A stretch of DNA of 64,000 bases from Adiantum capillus-veneris. Lineage: Eukaryota; Streptophyta; Polypodiopsida; Polypodiales; Pteridaceae. The stretch is taken from assembly GCA_014529385.2 (NCBI GenBank), contig CM043953.1:64619372-64683371 (forward strand), given 5' to 3'. Of this stretch, positions 1 to 11,982 are shown in pieces. The translations under genes were made by a program, and so were the position numbers. The number at the start of each line of letters is the position of its first letter. The stretch's first letter is position 1. Under the pieces are notes generated by a model. It was not told the origin of the DNA. It saw only the letters and a program-made list of their open reading frames with translations, and ran no database searches.

Positions 1-2
1 AT

Positions 3-698
3 GTTTCTCATTCTCTTGAGCATGTGAAAGAAGATTTCAATATACACAATGATATCAAGAAGAATGCTCAATGTATGCCATCTTTATTGTTTAAGCGCTT
101 TGATGTCAACCTTCCTGTCAAAGATGATGATCCTAGTAAGATGGATGTAGGCAAGAAGGCTACCATGGTCATGAATGAGTCTCAAATGCAAGGAAATGAG
201 AATTTTGAATATCCAAGTCACATGGTTGATGCTTGTAATGTATGTTCTAATGAAGAGGAGTATGTTTGTGATACAAATGTGACTCTTGGGAGTTCTCTTT
301 GTGTAGATGAAGTAGTCAAAGATCACATGATGGAGGTCGACGAAATTAGCAATGGGAAAGATGGTGATGTGTATGATGAGGGTTTTCGAGTATATGCTTT
401 GGGTGATTGTATGCAAAAGGGTGATGAAGCAACTAAGTATAATACTTGTGTTGTTGACGAGGTCCCTATCAATGAGAAGCTTCATGGCGTGCATGATGGT
501 GTGGGTGATCCTGCCTTAATTGATGAAGAGAATATTGAGGCTTTAGAAGATATGGAAAATGATGGAGATTCTCTTGTTATGCCTCATGTGAATATGGTTG
601 ATGCTACCTTGTTTGATCCTCTTGTTAAGGAGCCTAAGGTATATATGGAAGATGGCTTACCTATCAAGCATGATATGGTTGAATTGGATAGAGGCTGA
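3..698 (+). pseudogene. Acidic ORF of a retroelement, 5' end outside the window
   Basis: The frame is open from the window edge; the first Met is at 24, but reading in the same frame starts at base 3, so the true start lies upstream. About 230 residues are visible, very rich in Asp, Glu, Met and Val, with no enzyme motif. It resembles in composition and style (runs such as DEVVKDHMMEVDE) the acidic regions downstream of gag in the elements at 17.0-18.0 kb and 54.4-55.3 kb. No membrane segment or zinc knuckle is visible. It is followed by a short stretch ending in a DPGG motif that is also present near the 3' end of the element at 55.4 kb. I infer a pol-less gypsy-type element. No function is assigned. 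Confidence 0.45.
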
Positions 699-1060
699 AT
701 GAAGAGTGGGGAGAATGAAATGGATATGCATGAGGATATGAAAATGGCTGAGGTAAAAGTTGAAGACTTTTTGGATAGGCTTCCTTGCATGCCATAATAA
801 TGAAAGGGTCTTTCTCTGTTGTATTTGTTGAGAGTCCTTTATGCCTAAACAGGATTTGGATTCTACATATGGTTTATGCTTTGATATTGGGAGTGGCAAA
901 ATTGATATGGCTGGTGTTTCTTCATGAATTTTGTGCTTATATTGTATGGCCCTTTGATCCGGGTGGACAATATGCTTATGCTACTACTGAGTATGAATGC
1001 TCTAGCAAACTCGGGCGTTGGCAAACTATGTTGGGCGCATTTTTGACACCCCGTTTTTTG
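699..1060 (+). other. 3' tail of acidic element with hydrophobic segment and DPGG motif
   Basis: After the stop near 698 the same kind of sequence continues with stops and frame changes. From about 850 one frame encodes a hydrophobic stretch of roughly 30 residues (Leu, Ile, Val, Ala, Trp rich) ending in WPFDPGG; the DNA for the motif is GATCCGGGTGG at 956-966. Three related GATCC-N-GG-N-GG sites lie at 55.4-55.55 kb in element H, which supports a family link. The hydrophobic stretch could be a membrane segment of an env-like protein or simply chance; the evidence is weak. Confidence 0.35.
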
Positions 1061-1937
1061 TAAATTTGTACATACGGACATGACGTCCGATGTCAAAAGT
1101 GTGTGTGGGATTTAGTTTTGTGGGGTTTTTAGCTTGCTTTAGCAAGCACATGTACATGCACTACAAGTCGCTAGTGTATTGACAATTGTCAAGCTGCAGT
1201 AAGTGCCCGTGAGTGAGTTTTTTGAAGTGAGACTTGTATATAACTTAAACTCATGTAAAAACATAAAAACATTTGGCCAAACTCCATAATTTTTCAGGTT
1301 TGAGCTCGTTGTGCCTCCTTGATGGTTTCTGTTGTAGTTTTTGCCCCCACCTTGCCTCCTCTACACGTAGTCGTACTGGGACAGCTCTCTGTTCGTATCA
1401 ATTTTGCATGTAGCGGAGTGTACATCAAAATTTGGTCATCTTCAGCTCTCTCGCCAATGATTTTTCAAGCTTTCTCTCAAGATTTAAAGTGCCCCAATTG
1501 GAGTTGTGCTCATCAGGTTACGACTAGTTCTCTGTAGGGTTATGTCTATGGCAGCCTAGTGGCAAATTGTGTGCAGACAGATTTGGAGGGCATGTAGCTA
1601 TGAATTGTGGAATTGATGTTGAATTGGTGGGTTTGTGATGTTCAATTATGAAGGGGAGGCCCTTGTCTTCATATGCATTGGTCGGCGTGTGCTGTAAATC
1701 CGTGCTATGAGAGGGTTTTGCTTCTATGTGACATAGTCTCTTGGGTGGGCGACGGTCAGTAAATTCCCAAGGGGACTACTCTTGTTGGATTAGTGGTGTT
1801 TCAAGGGATTTTCCAAAGCTTTTGATGTTCTTGTAGTTATCTTTCAACGCTCTTGGGTGACTTCGCTATAGAGGTGTTCTAATTTGCTTGTTTCCCAACA
1901 ACGTATGTCAAAGTTGGTGAATATCTTCCCATTAACT
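1061..1937. other. Unassigned sequence
   Basis: No supported gene. There are small inverted repeats: CGGAC/GTCCG near 1074-1088 and GCTTGC/GCAAGC at about 1133-1148. Part of this could be LTR of the acidic element just upstream, but no second copy is in the window to prove it. Confidence 0.3.
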
Positions 1938-2207
1938 TGTTAAAGTTTAAGCATCTCAAGTGAATGGGAAAATGTGTTATTTGTCTTTAGGTATTTATTT
2001 TACTTATTTGACATGATTCTATGTAGGAATTGTTTTGAGGGGGTACTTAAGGACACCATGTTAGTATCTAATTGCACCTTGAGTCCCCATATTATTATCA
2101 TAAATTCATTACCCAATTGGTTGGTTCAACAACTCTCTCTATCTCTTTTCATCTCTCTCATGGATTCTCTCTATTTTTCTACAATTCCACATTGTTGAAT
2201 TTTGACA
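1938..2207 (+). repeat. 5' LTR of TRIM-like element
   Basis: Starts TGTTAAAG and ends TTTTGACA, giving TG...CA termini, immediately followed by the primer-binding site. It aligns with 3729-4010 through blocks such as ACTTATTTGACATGATT, TTGCACCTTGAG and CCCAATTGGTTGGT. Divergence is high, so the insertion is old. Confidence 0.75.
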
Positions 2208-2220
2208 TGGTATCAAAGCC
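2208..2220 (+). promoter_or_regulatory. Primer-binding site, initiator tRNA-Met type
   Basis: TGGTATCAAAGCC abuts the LTR end. The known plant site is TGGTATCAGAGC(C), so this is a one-base variant and would prime minus-strand synthesis. Confidence 0.7.
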
Positions 2221-3728
2221 CAAGCCTCATTGATCATGGAGAGCATTGGCATGAAGAAGAGGAGAAAGATAAGATTTTCATTGCAAGCAAGATCTTTGGG
2301 TGGTGGCATTCCAAAAGTGTAGGCAAAGTGGCTGCATGGATCGATGAGGAGGAGAGTTTGGTGTTTTCCCATCATGTCATTTTGTAATGCATGGTGCATA
2401 GGAGAGCTGCTTGCACTGTGAGTACGGTCTCTTTTGATATTTTGAAATGCTTGATAGACTTGCCACCCAAGTGACTAGTGGCTTGAGATTCCAATGAGAT
2501 GTTGCACATGTGGACTATTCCAAGGCAAGATGAGACGGTAGTTGTAGGATAGCATTTTGAAATGCAAGTAATGGCTAGTGCTTGCTTGGGCACATATTGT
2601 GAAACACCTTACAAACTTTTTGTGGTGCTAGCAAAGCTTTGCTAATGAACATTCTGAAACACAAATTCTAGAGGAGTTTTTGAAATTCAAGCAACAAGGT
2701 AGTGTTTTGAGAGGTGGCCAGCTTTGAAGGACCATTTGGCACAAGTGTTTTGAAATGCTATGGGTACAAGGTCCTCAAGTGGTTGGAAATTGAATGTTGG
2801 TTGTTGCCTCCTGATGAGGGCATTTCTAAATGCTATAGCAATGGGCCTATTTTTTGCCTTCTTCAAATGTGTGTCATGATATGTATCATCAAGTCACTCA
2901 TGCTGAGCTAGTGGAGTTCTTCAAAAAAGTGCAAGCAAATCTCTAGCTTGGCAAGAGGATGGTCTTCTACAACCAGTGGCCTCCAATGAAAATGATGTCC
3001 AACTTGGCTATGGAGAGTGCATTGGAAAGTACTCAATTAGTGGCCTTGACTCACATGAAGTCCCCAAGGGAGGTGCAGATCCATGGGTCTCTGGATTTTT
3101 AAGACAAAGGAAAATGTAAGAGCATTGAAAGTAAATGCAAGCTTGACATGGATGATAGAGCCAGGGATTCCATCGAGGAAAGGGACAAGGTGCATGTGTC
3201 GATGGCCACAATGCCCTTGGATTCACTTTTCTAGCATGGCGGATGTTTTTGCAACATGCTTCAACCAGAGAGAGGCTTGTGAGAGATAGAGAGGAGCAAA
3301 AAAGCTCCCTATAAATGATTTGGACCTGTGGGTCAGAGTTGAAGTTATTGGTGTTTGAACCCATGTGTCTTAGTTTAAGGCACATGCATTTGGCAACAAG
3401 GAACCAATGTGAATTATACAAAACACTATGGATGTGCACACAATTCATTATCGTTGGCTAGATTATGGACATCATGTGCTCCAAAAGTTCATTGTCTTGG
3501 AAAGTTTGAATGTGACGTGTTCACAGTTTTTGGATGGGGATTCTGAGATATAGTGTGGTCTACAATCCAATTTTTTTCGTGAGGGAACAATGCTCAAGAT
3601 GGCATTCTTTCCACATCACAAGTTGATATTTGCAAATACAAGGCCAATAGTGGCTACTGCTGGAGTGTCCATGGTTGCTTCTCCATTAACTTGGTCTTCC
3701 TACATATGTTCACTATGATGCAAAGAGG

Positions 3729-4010
3729 TGTTAAAGTTTAAGTATTTCAAATAAATGGCCCAATGTATTTCTAGCTAATTATTTGTATTTATGTATTTAG
3801 TTTACTTATTTGACATGATTTTGGGTAGGAAACTTTGATGAGGGGGTACTTAATTCACCCAAATTAGTATATAATTGCACCTTGAGCCCCAATTGTATTA
3901 CCATAAATTCACTGCCCAATTGGTTGGTCAGTAACTCTCTTTGTTTCTTTCTCTCTCCATGCACTCTCTCCGTTTTTTTAAACTTTTGCATCATCCACTT
4001 TGATATTACT
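3729..4010 (+). repeat. 3' LTR of TRIM-like element
   Basis: Second copy of the repeat at 1938-2207, preceded by a short purine tract. The last 30 bp are diverged, so the end may be off by a few bases. Confidence 0.7.
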
Positions 4011-4977
4011 AAGGAAAATATTGATCGTGTCTTTGTTGCATTCTTTCTTGTTTTTCAACATCTCATCCACCTCTTGTTGAGTAAGAGACTCCAACAGATC
4101 TAGATTGGAAACTTTCTGGTAGAAGTTTTAGTCCCAAAGCCTAAAAAGTTCTTAGGTGGCTCACTTGCACTGCCCTTGGCCTATTGATTCATGAACTACA
4201 CTACTCAATCATACAATTTGGTGACATTCTCATTTAGATGCACAAAATTTGCTTCTAAGACAAACATGCATGATTATAGTGCCCTAAATTCTTGGAGGCT
4301 ATGTAATTCAATCTAGTTGTTTGTGCCACTATCCTATGCGGGTAGTCTCTAGAGTATCCTTCTTTGGGGCAACTGTAGGCCTAATGAGAAACCTATGCTC
4401 AAAGTCAAAGGTTTGATACATATCAATGTCTTAATCCATGGTGCAAGTGCAGATGTTAATGGAAAAAATTTACCTCCAAAAAAGTATGCCTTTCAAAATG
4501 ATAAGCTTGGTGTTGATGGCTTGGAAATCCCTTAGTAAATAGCTTCAAATCTGTGAGCTTGAAAGTCCTTGAGGCTTTGAAGTCAGGGCCTTAAATCGTC
4601 TCCTCAAGTTGCAAATTGTTCAAATCAATTCCTCATATTGCAAACCGCTTGAGCTTGGTAATTTGTAAGTGTTTGAAGCATGGCTTCCTTGAGACAAGAG
4701 AAGGCCTTTTAGTGCATCCAATTGCCAAGACTTGAGGGTTTGAAGCCTTGATAACTTTGTGAAGGCTAAGATTTGGGACCCCTTGCAAGTTTCCAAGGTC
4801 AATTGCTCCACTATTGAAGCTTGGACCTACTTTTTGGAACTTGTGAATCCAAGTGTCAATTTGGAAATTGTGGAGCCTTAAGGGTTGCAAAGTGGGAAGC
4901 ACCCCTTGGAAACTTGAGGGCTAAGTCAATTTGGCCTTGAATATGAACCCAAAGTCCAAAACTATGGAGAGGGAGAA

Positions 4978-4979
<2 letters not shown>
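4011..4979. other. Unassigned sequence
   Basis: No supported gene. From 4500 to 4920 short phrases such as CTTGGAA, TTGAGG and GAAGC recur irregularly, giving a degenerate, weakly repetitive stretch without a clear period. Confidence 0.3.
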
Positions 4980-5044
<65 letters not shown>

Positions 5045-5066
5045 AAGAAGAAGAAGAAGAAGAAGT
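4980..5066. repeat. Compound microsatellite (TG)n(AG)n(GAA)n
   Basis: About 15 TG units run directly into about 15 AG units and then about 8 GAA units. A slippage-prone compound repeat with no coding meaning. Confidence 0.95.
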
Positions 5067-6233
5067 TGTCATCTACACTTCTTAGCTCACCTTACTAATA
5101 TAAAAAAAATGTGTCGCTCTCTCCTTGGCACACCCAACAAGCTGACACATGTGCAATTTGCTGCTCCTCAAAAAACAAGTGTGTCATGTGTGTTAGAGTG
5201 TTTACCTACATGTCCTTGCCTCAATGATCCCTAACCACACTTCTCCTTCTCCATGGTTCGCATGTGCATGCAAGGAAAAATCCAAAAGTAGCCACACCCT
5301 TCTTCTAAACTTATGTTTAATACTAGAATGAGACCAAGGATCTCATAACCCTATGCTCCACCTAGCCATCCCCATAAATAGAGGGGCCTCCATGACTGGT
5401 CCTCACTGGGTAGTGCCCGGATCCTTGGTCTCACAATTCTCCACCCAACCATCTTCTCTTATAGGCATCCTAGCCCATCTATAGGAACCATTGAATTTCA
5501 TGCCTAGCCGATTGCACCTAAGCCCACTGCGAGACATGAAAAAAATGTTGGTGCCCATGTGTCTAAGTCCAAAGTAAATTTGATCTTCACATGATGAATA
5601 AATACAAAGCTGGTGCTGTTCTTTGTATAAGAATAAGAGCCTTCTGAGGAGTATCTCTGCTTAATGGGATCCCTGAATTTCTTACCTCCATAATTGGATG
5701 GATGTTGTAGTGTGCCCAATCATGGCTACATAAGAGCTGCACCTAAGTCCTCTGCTTAAATTTGTGTGCCCTTACAATTGTACATTGCATCTAATTTGAG
5801 TAGCCAAACATGATCATAGATATGATCAAGGCTAACTTTAAACTACACAATTGTTGCATCCTGATATTGTGATGATGGTTTTGAGTTCTCACATCTCCCA
5901 AGGCATTACACGCATACTCTTGCACAATGCTTTTTTTGAATAGCCAAATTTGACCTTCCATATGACCAAAGCTATCATTAAAAAACACAGTTATAGTGTT
6001 TTGAAACAGTAATGATAATGAGAATTCTCAAAATTTGCAACACAGTTTGTATTTGCTTGTAGCAAAAGAAATACTGATGCTAAAAATTGAACTAGAAACA
6101 TAGCTATTTCACTTTTAGTGTACAATAGTGATTGTATATTATACCAAAGAGATACATTTGATAAAATGTTATAAAGCCATACTTTACAAATAAATAGTAT
6201 CCATTTTATTTATGGCTGACATCCAAAACTCAA
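5067..6233. other. Unassigned sequence with one TATA-like site
   Basis: No supported gene. ATAAATAGAGG at 5374-5384 followed by a pyrimidine-rich stretch resembles an LTR or gene core promoter on the plus strand, but no second LTR copy or downstream reading frame backs it. Confidence 0.3.
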
Positions 6234-7030
6234 CTAGCGAACTATCCACCTTGAGGAATCTCTCATGAATATGGAGAGTCTAGTTGATGATTTGGACTTT
6301 GTGTCATCTTGCTCTGTTACTTGGAGTACATGGAAATCCCTTTGGCTACATGTACCCGGCAAACAATGAAAGCACAAATTTTTCTTTCTTTGCTCGGGAA
6401 AAATCAGTGTTGATAGAGAATCTACAAGTGCCCCTTGTGGGAGATTCAATATCTAATATCGGTTGTGACTTTTGCAACCCTTTCTTATCTATATCATATA
6501 CCAAAGCTTTTGAATTTGCATATTCTGATGTCTTTGATTGCAAATGAGCAAGTGAAGCCTTGATGTTAGGATGGAGACCATGAAGAAACACTTGAACTTT
6601 GTGGCTCATCTAACTCATCCAATTTGAGGAGAATCTTGTGATACTGGGAGATATAACTAGTTATTAAAGAATTGTTCATATTGTACTTTTTACCAATGCC
6701 TTCCACTTAGTATTATTTCATTGCTTGGTCTTTGTGCTAATGGAATGCCCATCACTTGTATGCCTTGCCATGCAAAGCTAGACTAGTCTCTTTAGGATGT
6801 GTAGAATTTGGTGTTGCACACAGATGGTGAACATCTGTCCATTTATAAAAAAATGTATTCATTGCATCTTTGTTGCATCCCCAATCTTCGTCTTTGTAGA
6901 TAGATGGTGGCTTCAAGTACTCTATCCATGAAAAAGTCTTTGGGTTATCATACTTTGCACGAAGATATTCGATTTGTGGTGGTCCCTCGTAGGCTCCTTG
7001 AGTAACCACCACTTGAATTTGTTATTGCTC
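6234..7030 (-). pseudogene. Ty3/gypsy-type gag remnant
   Basis: Reading down the minus strand from 7030, about 85 residues resemble a retrotransposon Gag: a segment with NTFFYKWTDVHHLC, then LALHGKAYK before a stop. After a frame change comes VFLHGLHPNIKASLAHLQSK (6540-6600). Near 6370-6390 a broken zinc knuckle reads CFHCLPGTC, with the His of CX2CX4HX4C replaced. Gag would form the virus-like particle. Stops and at least two frame changes disable it. No matching pol is adjacent on this strand; the next coding remnant (7630) is on the other strand, so this is a cut piece. Confidence 0.55.
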
Positions 7031-7629
7031 CTTGTCCATCTATACCATACAATTGTTAACTTTCTCTATTAGTGCAATTAAGTTTGTATTTATGGCAGCC
7101 AAACTTGTCTTAATGTGCTGAGTTTGTTGTAGGAGTGTTTTAAACACTTTCACATCAACAAAGTTGTGATCTATTCGTAAAATTCATTCTCTATGCTTGC
7201 ACATCTAGCATAACCACATTTGGGCCTTTGTTGTGGAATACTATATTCTGACAACATATTGGAAAGGTTGTGCAAAATCATGCTCCATGAGCAAATCAGT
7301 GAACCCTTCAAGTGGAAAATTTCAGTCTAGACCTTTTTTTGCTAACACTGAATCCCACTTCTCAAGCCCTAATACTAAAACCTCAAGGAATACAAGATCT
7401 AAAGAGCATGTAACCCTAGTGTGCAACCCTTGGAACCTTGGAAGAAGGATTTTGTTCCTCTTTACATTTGATAAAGGGCTTGTAACCCTAGCAAACAACG
7501 TCTAGAACATCGACAGAAGGCTTTAATCCTCGTTCACTCTTTCCCTCAAATGTATTGCGATGCAAAGATGGAATGAGTAGAGATGAAGACCTTCTTGCAT
7601 TCCATACATGAAAGCTAGGAAGAAGGCTT
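7031..7629. other. Unassigned sequence
   Basis: No supported gene. It separates a minus-strand gag remnant from a plus-strand integrase remnant, so at least one element boundary must lie here, but none can be placed. Confidence 0.25.
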
Positions 7630-7920
7630 GAAGACATTGAACTTGCAAAAGCCCAATTAAAGGATGCAAGGGCAAAAAATAAAGATAGATTTGATGAAAG
7701 GAATAGTCTCATACCAAAAGCTATCAAGGAAGGTGATTGGGTGTTGATGTCTAAGAGTAGTTGTGATAATTAGCACTCTACAATAAGGAAACTTGCAAAG
7801 ATGTGGTTTGGTCCTTGGGTTGTTGAGCATGTGCATGAAAATGAAATTCACACTTTGCATGACTTGGTTGGCATAGAAATGAAAATTCCCATTGCTAGGT
7901 AGAAAAAAAGATTAAATTAT
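7630..7920 (+). pseudogene. Ty3/gypsy integrase C-terminal fragment
   Basis: The frame starting at 7630 reads as the end of a gypsy integrase: an Arg/Lys-rich stretch with DRFDERN, then EGDWVLMS, then MWFGPWVVEHVHENEIHTLH, ending near KRLNY. This matches the conserved GD-V-L / K-GP--V layout of the integrase C-terminal beta barrel. Two in-frame TAG stops are present. The catalytic core is missing upstream, so this is a 3' fragment of pol. About 170 bp downstream are a purine tract and a TG-starting sequence that look like polypurine tract and 3' LTR, consistent with the end of an element. Confidence 0.6.
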
Positions 7921-8080
7921 TAAAAAGAAGAGGGGAAGTTGAAAGATTTGATGCACAAGTAAGTGAAGGAGATGATGGTTTGTGCAAGTGAGGATGAAAG
8001 TGAAGATATGATGTCTGCCCATGAGATTGATGCTTATTAATAAAGACTATTGTGGCATATACCAAATAATGTACAGGTTT

Positions 8081-8092
8081 AGAGGGGGTGGA
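8081..8092 (+). promoter_or_regulatory. Probable polypurine tract
   Basis: AGAGGGGGTGGA stands immediately before TGTTGTGC and downstream of the integrase remnant, the expected place for plus-strand priming of a gypsy element. Confidence 0.55.
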
Positions 8093-8640
8093 TGTTGTGC
8101 TATGGCACGTACATAATGTGAAATAAAAACATTCATCTCATTTTTTATACTTTTTGATGTATGTCAATAAGTGCAACAATGTAAATATTGTGATATATAA
8201 ACAAAAGCGGCTATTGTGGTTGCTATCATGTACATTTCCATCTAGGGAATCATGGCCCTATATGTGGCACCGTTGCAAGTTTTCTCACTTGATACCATGC
8301 CTAGTTTGGTGTAAGAAAGTACACACATCAAGTGTTTCATGGTGGCATACTCGTGTCGCCTCTCGCTTGCCTACAAAGTTCAATGCAGACAATAATTGCC
8401 AAAAAAATAGCCAATAGGTGCGGCCATCATAGATGCATCGAGAGATCATAACAAATGGAAAATTTATTTTCAACATGAAATTTGTGCTCAAAGAAATTTG
8501 TCCACAAAAACAGGAAAATTTCCACGTCATTGGATTTTTAATTTTAGAAAAAAATATTGGGCCAAAAATGGTAAAAAATAGCATGTTTTGAGCAAAAATG
8601 CACAAAAAATTGACACATCAAATTATTGGTTGTGTAGGGA
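8093..8640 (+). repeat. Possible start of a 3' LTR
   Basis: Begins TGTTGTGCTATGGCACGTAC after the purine tract. The 3' end is not defined because no second copy is in the window. AT-rich sequence without coding potential. Confidence 0.35.
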
Positions 8641-8713
8641 AGCAAGGGGGATACTTGCTTATGGCTAAAAGCATGTAACTTTCCCCCTTCTATGTATTCA
8701 CTTTGTGGTTGCT

Positions 8714-9630
8714 CTATAAGTGTGTAAAGCAGTCCCACCTCTCTCCTGGAAAAGAAAGTAATAGCATTGTATCTTCTTTGTAGGCCTTGTGTTGGTCTAA
8801 CCACTGATGTCCAAGGATGACATCTACAAGCATTTCCTTTGTAGACTTTACCTGAAACTTTACCTGCTCTTCATGAATTTGGATGCTAAGGGTAGCAACC
8901 ATTTATTCTTGACTTGCATGCATACCTAACATTGTTTTGCTCTCATGTTTGCATGGAGTGATCTGGAGGATACTTTGGATGTTCTCTGCAATCATATTGG
9001 AGTCTACTGCTTTATCCAACATAGCATTTTATATGAACACTTGCTCCTTTTGTACTGTTGAGAACTACAATTATTCTCATTAGAGGTGCTCTTGAAGATT
9101 TCTGTCATACTTTTGTCATGGTCTCATCTTGATCTAAATGTGTCTCTATGGAGGGTGTCTTTAGACTCTGTTTTCCAATTTGACTTTCATCGATAGATTT
9201 GACTGGCAATGAGTGAGTATTCTTTGCACTTCCTATTGCTTCTTGGTTGTTTGAAACCCCGTTCTTCTTAACTTCTGGCTTTGGTGGCATTCTCTACTCA
9301 ATAGCTTTCGTGGTTGCCCTTTGATCTATTTGATCTGCACTTGCTATTGCCTGATTTGCTTTAAGCTCTTTTGAAGTTCTCTTCAATGGAGATGAATCAT
9401 CTTCAATAAGATCTACTTTGATATCAGTCTCCATTTTAACTGTGCTCGAGAACTTTGTGCTATCGTCCATGAGTGACGAGTCTTGTTCTTCATTCTTTGT
9501 TGTCTGTGATGACTTTGTCGTGTTTGAACTCCGTATCTCTAACATCTTCTGGGCCATTGGCATTCCCACTATGATGTTATCTATAAGATCTTTTGTTGTG
9601 ATCACATGGAATTGGGCGATTAGTCGTTTT
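8714..9630 (-). pseudogene. Gag-protease remnant of a gypsy-type element
   Basis: On the minus strand from about 9605 to 9105 lies a Ser/Thr/Lys/Asp-rich region of about 165 residues with one stop, like a Gag C-terminal linker. After more stops, 8902-8714 reads as the second half of a retropepsin: KFQVKSTKEM, then VDVILGHQWLDQHKA. The ILG-x-x-WL signature is typical of Ty3/gypsy aspartic proteases. The catalytic DSG region, expected around 9000-9050, is not recognisable. RT and integrase should follow below 8714 and are absent, so the element is truncated there by the possible LTR at 8093-8640. Confidence 0.5.
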
Positions 9631-9639
9631 TGATCCAGA

Positions 9640-11886
9640 ATGCATCTAAATGCTTAGCAATGATGCCCAATACCCCGCCTATACTTATTTTATGATTTTA
9701 TAGCTTAAATTCCTACTTATGATGAATTTATCGACGACGCCAAAAGCTACGGATTACCATGAAATGTTCACATCAATGCGTAGAGCTCTCACCTACGGTT
9801 GCAATGCAATAGACCGACACTACAATGTGACAATAGATAAGGGAGTAGGAAGCACGAGAAGGAGAGAAGGGAGCGCCATTAGCTCACACTGTGTCTATTA
9901 TCCAAAAACTTAATAAAATCTTTACAAAGTTGGCTTTTATACCTTAGCCAAGGTCTAAAATGCATAATGTCCGGCGCCCAAGACCTTTGAGGCTCCACAA
10001 CTTACTATATCTGCAACCTAGGTACACTAACTGATCTATTCTTTATATCTTAGAACTCTTATTGAGCCCTTAACACGTTACAATTATTGGAATGGCTAAA
10101 TAAATAAAAAAATTACAATACATGGCCATTTTGGAAAAAATGTGAAAAGTGTGTAACTCCAATCTTCACCGCTTCTTGATATTCATCTTCGATATGCATT
10201 CATAAGGCTTCAATCTTTAGTAGCTTTGGTTAAGTGACATCAACTCAGTTAACACCTAAATACCCAAAGCCAAGTAGTGCCCAAATTTTCCCTGATGGGG
10301 TGCTCAAGAATGAGAAGCCAAGTGTCCAAAATCCCAGAGACCATCTCCATGGCTAAACTGAATACTACTTTGGAAAAACCTTTATCTCGAACAATGCAAA
10401 CCTCTTTAAGATAGTCGTCAAGCAAGACTTTAGCACTTTTTTCTCGTAAAACCCAAGATAAACTTATTCTTTTTAATCTCTTATACTGGCTCAAATCTAA
10501 CTTGAGATACACTTTTCTCAAACACTAAGCTAAGCACATTACTTTCCCCTCGTGGAAGAGGACTGCCATGACATCTACTCCCTTTGAACCTGCACATCCT
10601 TCATCATGTAACCAACTTATTGAAATCTGTGTACATAGATCCTATGAAATGCCCATTCATGTCGACATTGCATGCATATGATTATCAATAAGCACCCAAT
10701 ATTGGTCATATATGGTAAGTAGAAATTCATCCACGATCATAAGAAACGAAGAATTTGTCATCAACACCACATAAGCATTCAATAGTCAATAAACTCTCTG
10801 ATTTGTAATGCATATATGTAGTCTACCAAAAACCATAGACATCATAGTACCCTCCTAAATCAAATAGCATAGAGACCAATAGCCATAGGGTATAAACAAT
10901 AGAATATTAATATTCACTTGGATTAAACGGCTTCAAATGGTCCATCTTGCAACATATATATATCTCCCTTGCATAAAATAGAATGTATCCATATGCATCA
11001 AGTTTGCCACCATAGATCAAAAGGAATAAACCATTCAAATAGCATGCATAACACAAAATCCTTGCATCCATTTACATTAGGTATACCAACTCTCAAATCA
11101 TAGGGTATTGTGAAATCCCCAACACTGAAAGATTGAAGCGACTTGATAGATGGCCTTTCTTTATTCTCAAGTTCCGTTGACGACACCCTACTCGGTTTCC
11201 ATGAAGTAGAGATACAAGCACCAAAAGAGAGGAAGTCCTCTATCCATCATGATCGTGGACATAAGGATCATACACCACATGTGCGCCAAGTTGATAATCA
11301 AGGGATTTCATTTTCCCCATGTTTAAGAGGCATGTCTGCCATTCATAAGCACTAATTATGATATGAGACTTATACTTAATTAGCTAATAATCTTGTGAAA
11401 AGTATCCGGCTAATCGGGTCCACCCGTCTGTAGACATAGATCTGTTAGGATACCAGTCTCCCACTTTCTACACCACACTCACCCATTCCTCTTGTTTTTT
11501 AATTACTACCACACTGTTTTACATATATAAACAGGGTTCCTTTATTAGTTCCGAACACAGGTTTGTTCTCATACAACCCTTCAAACATCACAAAACAATT
11601 CAAACAAGGCCTAATCAAGAAAATCCTATATTTTAACAAAAAAAAAGAGTTTTTTCAAATTCTTATGAGTTTGGCGCCACCTGCGGACTTTCTCTATCTA
11701 ATCAACAGAGCCTTTTCAAAGGATTTTTTTATTTGCTAACCACAAATTACGCAACCTTCCCATCTTGTTAACCATGAGGCATCTTGCTAACCGCCAAGCA
11801 TCTTGCTAATCACGAGGGATAAAAAGAAAGCCAATAACCTTAGCTTAATTTCCACTAAACGCGAAGCATCTCGCTAACCGTAAGGC
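9640..11886. other. Unassigned sequence
   Basis: About 2.2 kb without a supported gene. An open frame of 90 codons on the minus strand (10249-10521) matches nothing I recognise. At 11750-11890 the phrase GCATCT(T/C)GCTAA recurs three times at irregular distances. It could be LTR or internal sequence of the neighbouring gypsy fragments. Confidence 0.3.
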
Positions 11887-11923
11887 ATCTTTTGTTCCTT
11901 GCTACTTGCAAGGAACAAAAGAT
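11887..11923. repeat. Perfect 16-bp inverted repeat
   Basis: The arm ATCTTTTGTTCCTTGC (11887-11902) is perfectly repeated in reverse complement at 11908-11923 around a 5-base loop TACTT. It would form a stable hairpin in RNA or single-stranded DNA. No T-run or gene end marks it as a terminator. Confidence 0.9.
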
Positions 11924-11982
11924 ATTCTTTTAATAATTATTCTTCTTAAATGATGCTTCAAACACGATCAACCAACTCTTCA

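Larger units (their letters stand above)
1938..4010 (+). mobile_element. Small non-autonomous LTR element (TRIM-like)
   Basis: Two direct repeats of about 270-280 bp begin with TGTTAAAGTTTAAG at 1938 and 3729 and stay alignable to about 2207 and 4010. Directly after the first repeat is TGGTATCAAAGCC (2208), which matches the plant initiator tRNA-Met primer site TGGTATCAGAGCC with one change. The purine-rich GCAAAGAGG (3720-3728) stands right before the second repeat, as a polypurine tract should. The interior (about 1.5 kb) holds no gag or pol motif. Total size is about 2.07 kb. The tRNA-Met primer site is typical of Ty1/copia. I could not find a clean target duplication, so the exact 3' boundary is approximate. 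Confidence 0.75.

Noticed and set aside
5374-5384. Gene promoter at a TATA-like site
   Set aside because: No reading frame or LTR partner follows; kept only as a remark.
10249-10521. 90-codon minus-strand open frame
   Set aside because: No match to a known family and no supporting promoter or neighbour.
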